Below are positions 58,497-64,000 of a stretch of 64,000 nucleotides of DNA, one piece after another. A model generated the notes under the pieces. It ran no database searches, was not told where the DNA came from, and saw only the letters and a list, made by a program, of their open reading frames with translations. Location of the stretch: positions 62,001 to 126,000 of the forward strand of contig MKTB01000033.1 of NCBI GenBank assembly GCA_001897525.1, in the 5' to 3' direction. Every line of letters begins with the position of its first letter. The first letter of the stretch is position 1. The position numbers and the translations under genes are program-made. This DNA is from Bacteroidetes bacterium 43-16 (GTDB lineage: Bacteria > Bacteroidota > Bacteroidia > Chitinophagales > Chitinophagaceae).

Positions 58497-59471
58497 ATGG
58501 AGCACTCCGAAATACAAGCCGGTACCGGGAAGGTGCAGGCGCTGATCGCCCAGATGGAAACCGTGATCAAAGGGAAGCGTTTACAGATAGAGCAGGTGAT
58601 CACCTGTCTCCTGGCGCAGGGGCATATCCTTATGGAAGATAACCCGGGGACGGGAAAGACTGTTTTAGCCAGGACTTTGGCCCACTCCATAAGCGGGGCA
58701 GGCACAGATAATGTCCAGTTCAAAAGGATACAGTTCACCCCCGATCTTTTGCCCATGGACCTTATAGGCGCACATATATTCGACGATAACAGGAAAGATT
58801 TTATTTTCAAAAAAGGACCTTTGTTCTGTAATATCCTGCTGGCCGATGAGATCAACAGGGCTTCTCCTAAAGTACAGTCTGCATTGCTGGAGAGCATGGC
58901 AGAAGGGCAAATTACCATAGGCGATGAAACCATTCGCTTAAACAAATTATTTTTTACCATTGCTACCCAGAACCCGATAGAGACAGAGGGTACTTATCCT
59001 TTGCCTACCGCCCAACTGGACCGTTTTTTTATGAAAATATTTTTCGGCTATGTAGATGAACGCACAGAGCTGGACATTTATAATAATTATTTGCAGATCA
59101 ATGAAAACCTGTACAACCTGCAGCAGGTCTTAAGTATGGAGGATATCCTGCAATTGCAGGAGGCGGCTTCCAGGGTGTATATTCACCAGGAGATTGTAAG
59201 AGCTGTATCCAATATCGTGCGGGCGACCAGGGAGCATAATGATATCATTTTAGGGGCCTCCACCCGTTCGGGCATTGCTTTTATCAAATGCCTGAAAGCA
59301 TTTGCATTGGTGAGGGGCAGGGACTTTATCATAGAAGATGATGTGCAGGCCATAGCCCGTGCTGTGCTGGAACACCGGCTTATCTTCAGGAATAAGGAAG
59401 TGAAACGTACGGCCTTTAACCAGGTCCTGGATGCAGAAATGCAACGCCTGAATCAATTAAAACTGCATTAA
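58497..59471 (+). CDS. MoxR-family AAA+ ATPase
   Basis: GHILMEDNPGTGKTVLARTLAHS, CNILLADEINRASPKVQSALLESMAEGQITIG, FTIATQNPIETEGTYPLPTAQLDRFFMKI. Confidence 0.97.
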   Translation: MEHSEIQAGTGKVQALIAQMETVIKGKRLQIEQVITCLLAQGHILMEDNPGTGKTVLARTLAHSISGAGTDNVQFKRIQFTPDLLPMDLIGAHIFDDNRKDFIFKKGPLFCNILLADEINRASPKVQSALLESMAEGQITIGDETIRLNKLFFTIATQNPIETEGTYPLPTAQLDRFFMKIFFGYVDERTELDIYNNYLQINENLYNLQQVLSMEDILQLQEAASRVYIHQEIVRAVSNIVRATREHNDIILGASTRSGIAFIKCLKAFALVRGRDFIIEDDVQAIARAVLEHRLIFRNKEVKRTAFNQVLDAEMQRLNQLKLH

Positions 59472-59485
59472 TCAACCTTATATAT

Positions 59486-61495
59486 TTGAAGCAGCTAGGC
59501 TCCATATTTTTTTTCCTGCTGGCATGGGCATTTTGCTTCCATGCAGAACTGCTGTATGCAGAACCCAATCCTACAAGCCGCTACAGCATACGGGCCAAGC
59601 GTGCCGGGGTGAAGCCCGATTCTGAGGAAGGACTGGCCGCCTCCCGCGAGTTTATCAGGACGGACAGTACTTACTACGTCGGCTGGATGTTCCAGGGCAT
59701 CTACCAGTCTGAAAGAGCGGCTGATTTCTTAGGATTTAAAAATACGATCGAGCCACTGGCAAAGGCCCTGGGATTGATCGAAAAAGATTATGCAAAAGAG
59801 TTGGGGGTAAAAACGGCTGATCCTTACGCTTACGCTAAGGTACAGCAATTGCATATGGACTATAGCACGATCGCCTATTACCTTTTCCAGGCTTACCAGC
59901 ATGCCGAGATGGATGAGCAAAGCTATGCCTTGCTGCGCCGGGTGCAAAAGCAGGACCTGCAAAAGAACTGGATGCTGGAGCCTTATAATATGCTGTCCTG
60001 GATCACACACCGTAACCGCTTTTATACCCATGCGACATACAGTTTTCTTAAAGATGATATAGCAGCGAATGAACAACTGGCTAATGCTTACCTGGACAGT
60101 TCGCTCCTGCATGCCAATAAATACGGGGACTTGAACGGTACGCTGTTCTCCGAGTTTTATAATGAATACGAGAAATTGTCGGTATACCATTACAAGTGTA
60201 TCCTGCACGCTTATAATTTCCAGCTGGACTCTGCGGCCCATTACTTCAGCCTGATGGAAGGCACAACGATCTTCCCGTATAACAATCATGGCACCTTTTT
60301 AGCCATACAGGCCAGGTTTAAAGAGGCCCTGGAAGAATACGAGATCGCGAGCGGATATGACAACGGGGATAAGCGCCTGCAGGAATGGGCTTATTACAGC
60401 TCACTCTTAAATATCTACCGGGGGATGCCGGTGCATGCTGCGGTAAGTATGCGCGAAATGATCAAGATCGCAGGCTCCACACCGGGTTTTGGCTGGTATA
60501 ATATTGCATTGGGCCGGGCCTGCAGCTATGGCGGCAACCTGGAAGACAGTAAGAAATACATCGACCGCGCTGCAGGTTTTAAAGAAGTACACATCGGCAC
60601 GACACTGAGCCAGTCTTCCTATGAATTTGCCGTTAACCTCTTGCGACTGGTCAATACAACGAAATCAATCCAGCAGGTTAAGTTTGAAGATAAAAACTGG
60701 TGGTGGCATCCGCGGAGCTGGTACTGGCTCAATGCAAGAAAGGCCGAGAAGTATGCCCAGCAGTACCTGATCACGAACCAGTTTGCCGCCAACCCGGAAA
60801 GAGAAAATGTGATCTATAAATTGTTCTCTACAGAAAGCATTGTAGGCTTTGATGAGATCTGGTACCTGATCAAAGATTTCAGCACTAATTTTTTCTACAA
60901 AAAGTTTGAGACCGAATTAAAAAATGATAAGCGCGAAAGGGTCTATAAATATTACCACCTGTTCCTGGCTAAACTGGATATAGAAAAAGGCCGGTATAAA
61001 AAAGCGACGGAAAGACTGGAAAAGACTTTACAGTTTGCAGAAGATATTGATGTGGCCTATGAGCGGCTGTTCCTGGCAAGGGTCTATGAGGCGCTAGCGA
61101 TATGTGCAGAGGAACGCGGTGAGTATAAAGCTTTCCAGCAATATAGTGCCAAAATGTATAGCTTGTTTCCGCAACTGGTACCTTATACCACTTTTGAACC
61201 GCAAATGCAATTAAGTATTGCCGGGAGTAACCCGGCTATAGAAAAAAGGCTGAAAAAATACCGTATCGACTGGACAGAAAGTAATCCTTATGCACCTAAA
61301 GCCAGCCTGGTTTTTGCAAAACAGGGCGAGCAGCAAACCGTGTTGTTTAAGGTGGTCGATTACCTGGGGAATATTATTGTTCCCGAACAGAAAGTGATGA
61401 TTACTAAAGAAGAAGATGCCGTAAGAGAGCTAGCTTACGGGCTTTTTGGCATCGTATCGCTCGATTCTCAAGCCGACATTGATCAGGCCGACTAA
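59486..61495 (+). CDS. TPR-like exported hypothetical protein (TTG start)
   Basis: Signal peptide FFFLLAWAFCFHAELLYAEP; alpha-helical repeats; 14 bp downstream of MoxR gene. Confidence 0.75.
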   Translation: MKQLGSIFFFLLAWAFCFHAELLYAEPNPTSRYSIRAKRAGVKPDSEEGLAASREFIRTDSTYYVGWMFQGIYQSERAADFLGFKNTIEPLAKALGLIEKDYAKELGVKTADPYAYAKVQQLHMDYSTIAYYLFQAYQHAEMDEQSYALLRRVQKQDLQKNWMLEPYNMLSWITHRNRFYTHATYSFLKDDIAANEQLANAYLDSSLLHANKYGDLNGTLFSEFYNEYEKLSVYHYKCILHAYNFQLDSAAHYFSLMEGTTIFPYNNHGTFLAIQARFKEALEEYEIASGYDNGDKRLQEWAYYSSLLNIYRGMPVHAAVSMREMIKIAGSTPGFGWYNIALGRACSYGGNLEDSKKYIDRAAGFKEVHIGTTLSQSSYEFAVNLLRLVNTTKSIQQVKFEDKNWWWHPRSWYWLNARKAEKYAQQYLITNQFAANPERENVIYKLFSTESIVGFDEIWYLIKDFSTNFFYKKFETELKNDKRERVYKYYHLFLAKLDIEKGRYKKATERLEKTLQFAEDIDVAYERLFLARVYEALAICAEERGEYKAFQQYSAKMYSLFPQLVPYTTFEPQMQLSIAGSNPAIEKRLKKYRIDWTESNPYAPKASLVFAKQGEQQTVLFKVVDYLGNIIVPEQKVMITKEEDAVRELAYGLFGIVSLDSQADIDQAD

Positions 61496-61951
61496 AGGAT
61501 TTTTACGCATGATCTGCTCCAGCTTTACCCCGTATTGACCTGGTTTGGTAAACGGCGCATAATCCTGCCCGGCTTTTAACTGCACTTTATACTCGTACAC
61601 ACCTCCTACATTATTGCCCAGCCTGCTGCCATCTGCGGCTAACAGTACCGTCTCTATGCGTTTGCCTTCACTATATACAGAGTCCCCGGGTTGCTTTACC
61701 CAACTGCGCAACCAGATATTAGAAAACTCAAAAGCAGCATCGTACCGGAAGATAAGATAAACTTTATAGCTGGCCGTAGTATCAGGAATGTCAAAAGTAA
61801 ATTCAGGCTGGAACGCATAGGCCCATTGGGCAGCGGGAACAGGCACCTGCTTTTGATAAGCAGATTCTGCAGGCTTGCCACAACCTGTTGCGATCAGGGC
61901 GGTAATACCAATAGCGATTAATCCTAAACGAATATTTTTTTGAAATGGCAT
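61430..61951 (-). CDS. gldH: Gliding motility lipoprotein GldH
   Basis: LGLIAIGITALIATGCGKPAESAYQKQVPVPAAQWAYAFQPEFTFDIPDTTASYKVYLIFRYDAAFEFSNIWLRS...QYGVKLEQIMRKNPLVGLINVGLRIE. Confidence 0.92.
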   Translation of the reverse strand: MPFQKNIRLGLIAIGITALIATGCGKPAESAYQKQVPVPAAQWAYAFQPEFTFDIPDTTASYKVYLIFRYDAAFEFSNIWLRSWVKQPGDSVYSEGKRIETVLLAADGSRLGNNVGGVYEYKVQLKAGQDYAPFTKPGQYGVKLEQIMRKNPLVGLINVGLRIERYDAKKPVS

Positions 61952-61967
61952 CTTATGAGTAAATAGA

Positions 61968-62846
61968 TTAAACAATATTTAAAACCTGCTCTTTGGCTTT
62001 TTCTAATTCATCTTTCATCTGTACCACGATCTGCTGCATCGTGGCATCATTGGCCTTAGAGCCCAGCGTATTGATCTCACGACCTACTTCCTGTAACACG
62101 AAGCCCAGTTTTTTACCAATGCCTTCTTCATTTGCGTTTGCAATGAGGCTGTTGAAATAATCACAGTGAGCGCGTAATCTTTGTTTCTCTTCAGAGATAT
62201 CGATCTTCTCAATATAATAGATCAGTTCCTGCTCTAAGCGGTTTGCATCCCAGTTCTCGTTACCCACCCATTCTTCCAATAGTGCAGTAATGCGGTCTTT
62301 GATCCGGGTAATACGATTAGGTTCATAAACCTCAGCTTCGCTGACAAATTGTTCAATATTTTTGATCCGGTTCAGGAGGTCCTTTTCTATAGGGGCACCT
62401 TCCGTTACCCGGTGTGCCGTCAGGTTGGCGATCGCCTGCTCCAGCAAGGACTGGATCAGGGACCAGTCTTCAGTATCTATGCTTTCCGCTTCCGGGGCTA
62501 CCACTTCCGGCAGCCTCATTAAGGTCGGCAGGATCTGCTCCTCCGTTAAGTTTAAAGAAGTGGCGATGCTCTTGATCGACTGGTAATAACTTTCAGCAAG
62601 CGCTGTATTGATCTTCATGGGCTTGGCCGCACCATCTTGTTTGATGATGACGTTCACATCCACAGAGCCTCGTTTTAAGCCTTTGGATAGTATTTTCCGG
62701 ATGTCGGCTTCAAATGGTTTCACCAGGGGATTGATCTTATTGGTGATCTCAAATTGCTTGCCGTTAAGCGATTTTACCTCAATAATAATTTCTTTGTTAC
62801 TGCTGTGCCCTTCTGCTTTACCATAGCCGGTCATGGAATAAATCAT
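61968..62846 (-). CDS. yicC: YicC-family endoribonuclease-like protein
   Basis: MIYSMTGYGKAEGHSSNKEIIIEVKSLNGKQFEI; C-term KKLGFVLQEVGREINTLGSKANDATMQQIVVQMKDELEKAKEQVLNI. Confidence 0.97.
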   Translation of the reverse strand: MIYSMTGYGKAEGHSSNKEIIIEVKSLNGKQFEITNKINPLVKPFEADIRKILSKGLKRGSVDVNVIIKQDGAAKPMKINTALAESYYQSIKSIATSLNLTEEQILPTLMRLPEVVAPEAESIDTEDWSLIQSLLEQAIANLTAHRVTEGAPIEKDLLNRIKNIEQFVSEAEVYEPNRITRIKDRITALLEEWVGNENWDANRLEQELIYYIEKIDISEEKQRLRAHCDYFNSLIANANEEGIGKKLGFVLQEVGREINTLGSKANDATMQQIVVQMKDELEKAKEQVLNIV

Positions 62847-62966
62847 ACTATTAAATACTTTAGTGCACAAAAGTAAGGTTTTAACGGCTTTTGTTTTCAC
62901 AAATAATTAAACTTGTATGGGAAAGAGAATAAACTAACTTTGTTTCGTAAACAATTTATTAACGAT

Positions 62967-63812
62967 ATGAAAATTCAATCTTTTTCGTTATTAGCAACAG
63001 CTGTAGGTTTCAGCACGCTGATGGCTTGTAACAGTTCCAATGAGCAGCCTAAGCAAAGCGATAGTGATACGACACAATCCCCTGCCGGAGCAGAAGCACC
63101 GGCAAAAGCCATTAAGTTAGCTCCATTTGCCGACTCCCCGGAGTTCCCCGGCGCTACACTGACCATTAAAGATGTGAAAACAGAAATGGTAGGAACTGAT
63201 TCCGTAAAAGTGACGTTGAATTATGATGTGAAAAATTACGAGTTAAAACAACAAACCTCTTCTGCTACTGCTGGAGAATGTAATAATTCCAAAGACGGAC
63301 AGCATATTCACTTCATATTGGATAACAAGCCTTACATGGCACTCTACAATCCGACCCATACTTTTACTGTTCCGGTAAATTCTGAGCACTACCTGATGTC
63401 TTTCTTGTCCCGCTCTTACCACGAGTCTTTAAAAAATAAAGAAGCCGGTACCCTGTTACACTTCTCTGTAGATGCAAAAGGGGTGTATAAAAAATTAGAT
63501 AACCCTTCTACTCCTATGCTGTTCTACAGCCGTCCTAAAGGAGATTATGTAGGTAATGATACGAAGAACGTTTTGCTGGACTTCTATGTCTACAATACGA
63601 CTTTATCTGCTGATGGCCATAAAGTAAAAGCGACCATTAACGGCAATAGCTTTACTATTGACAGCTGGAAGCCGCAGTTTATACAGAATGCTCCTATGGG
63701 CGCAATGAAAGTTAAACTGGAGTTGATAGATAAAGACGGTAAAGTCGTTTCCGGTGAAAATACAAGCATTGAGCGTGATGTACAATTAGCCCAAAGCGAG
63801 CCGGTAAGATAA
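62967..63812 (+). CDS. Hypothetical lipoprotein
   Basis: MKIQSFSLLATAVGFSTLMACNSSNEQPKQ lipobox; no recognised family. Confidence 0.7.
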   Translation: MKIQSFSLLATAVGFSTLMACNSSNEQPKQSDSDTTQSPAGAEAPAKAIKLAPFADSPEFPGATLTIKDVKTEMVGTDSVKVTLNYDVKNYELKQQTSSATAGECNNSKDGQHIHFILDNKPYMALYNPTHTFTVPVNSEHYLMSFLSRSYHESLKNKEAGTLLHFSVDAKGVYKKLDNPSTPMLFYSRPKGDYVGNDTKNVLLDFYVYNTTLSADGHKVKATINGNSFTIDSWKPQFIQNAPMGAMKVKLELIDKDGKVVSGENTSIERDVQLAQSEPVR

Positions 63813-63848
63813 GTTTAGTAGTATTGATAAAAGGAATGTATAAAAGTT

Positions 63849-63873
63849 AAGCCACCTGTAAGGGTGGCTTTTA
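63849..63873. terminator. Terminator between convergent genes
   Basis: AAGCCACC TGTAAG GGTGGCTTTT. Confidence 0.8.
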
Positions 63874-63909
63874 CTATATTATCAGGGTATGAGTAATATT
63901 AATGTTGAT

Positions 63910-64000
63910 CTATTCCATTGTTTTAAGCTGCCCGTCATTACCTATGGCCAGTTGCTGGTCCATTTCGGGAACGGCTTCTGCAGCATCGGTAGGAAATACG
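63910..64000 (-). CDS. C-terminal fragment of a CDS running in from the right edge
   Basis: Reverse strand ...VFPTDAAEAVPEMDQQLAIGNDGQLKTME* with TAG at 63910-63912; 30 open codons, too short to identify. Confidence 0.4.
   Translation of the reverse strand, partial: VFPTDAAEAVPEMDQQLAIGNDGQLKTME

Overview
The window looks like ordinary Bacteroidota (Chitinophagaceae-like) chromosome. Supporting signs are T9SS C-terminal sorting domains, GldH, GLPGLI and TonB-dependent outer-membrane proteins, DUF4271/DUF983/DUF5690 proteins, and TTTG-N19-TAnnTTTG promoters. I annotate about 60 protein genes, including rpmH, a LamG gene and a right-edge fragment that the ORF track omits. I also annotate two tRNAs (Pro-UGG and Met-CAU) and a series of hairpin terminators. 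I see no phage, IS transposase, CRISPR array or rRNA. The observations most worth following up are: (1) a stop-to-stop convergent intergenic region (27991-28144) built almost entirely of degenerate 7-bp units (about NARTKRT) in two inverted arms; (2) a ~143-bp imperfect-palindrome, MITE/REP-like element at 10661-10803 with GGnTGCTGTCT termini; (3) a divergent phosphonate/phosphoester-type locus (1-9005) around an XRE-cupin regulator, with three similar palindromic operator candidates (sTAAACwTTwrTTTAs), two of them 62 bp apart at the start of the transporter gene; (4) a secreted alpha/beta-hydrolase gene (13554-16622) split by one in-frame amber TAG with no frameshift; (5) a MocR-type regulator with GGACTA/TAGTCC repeats next to a PLP-homeostasis (YggS) gene. 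All family assignments come from reading the sequence; no database search was run.
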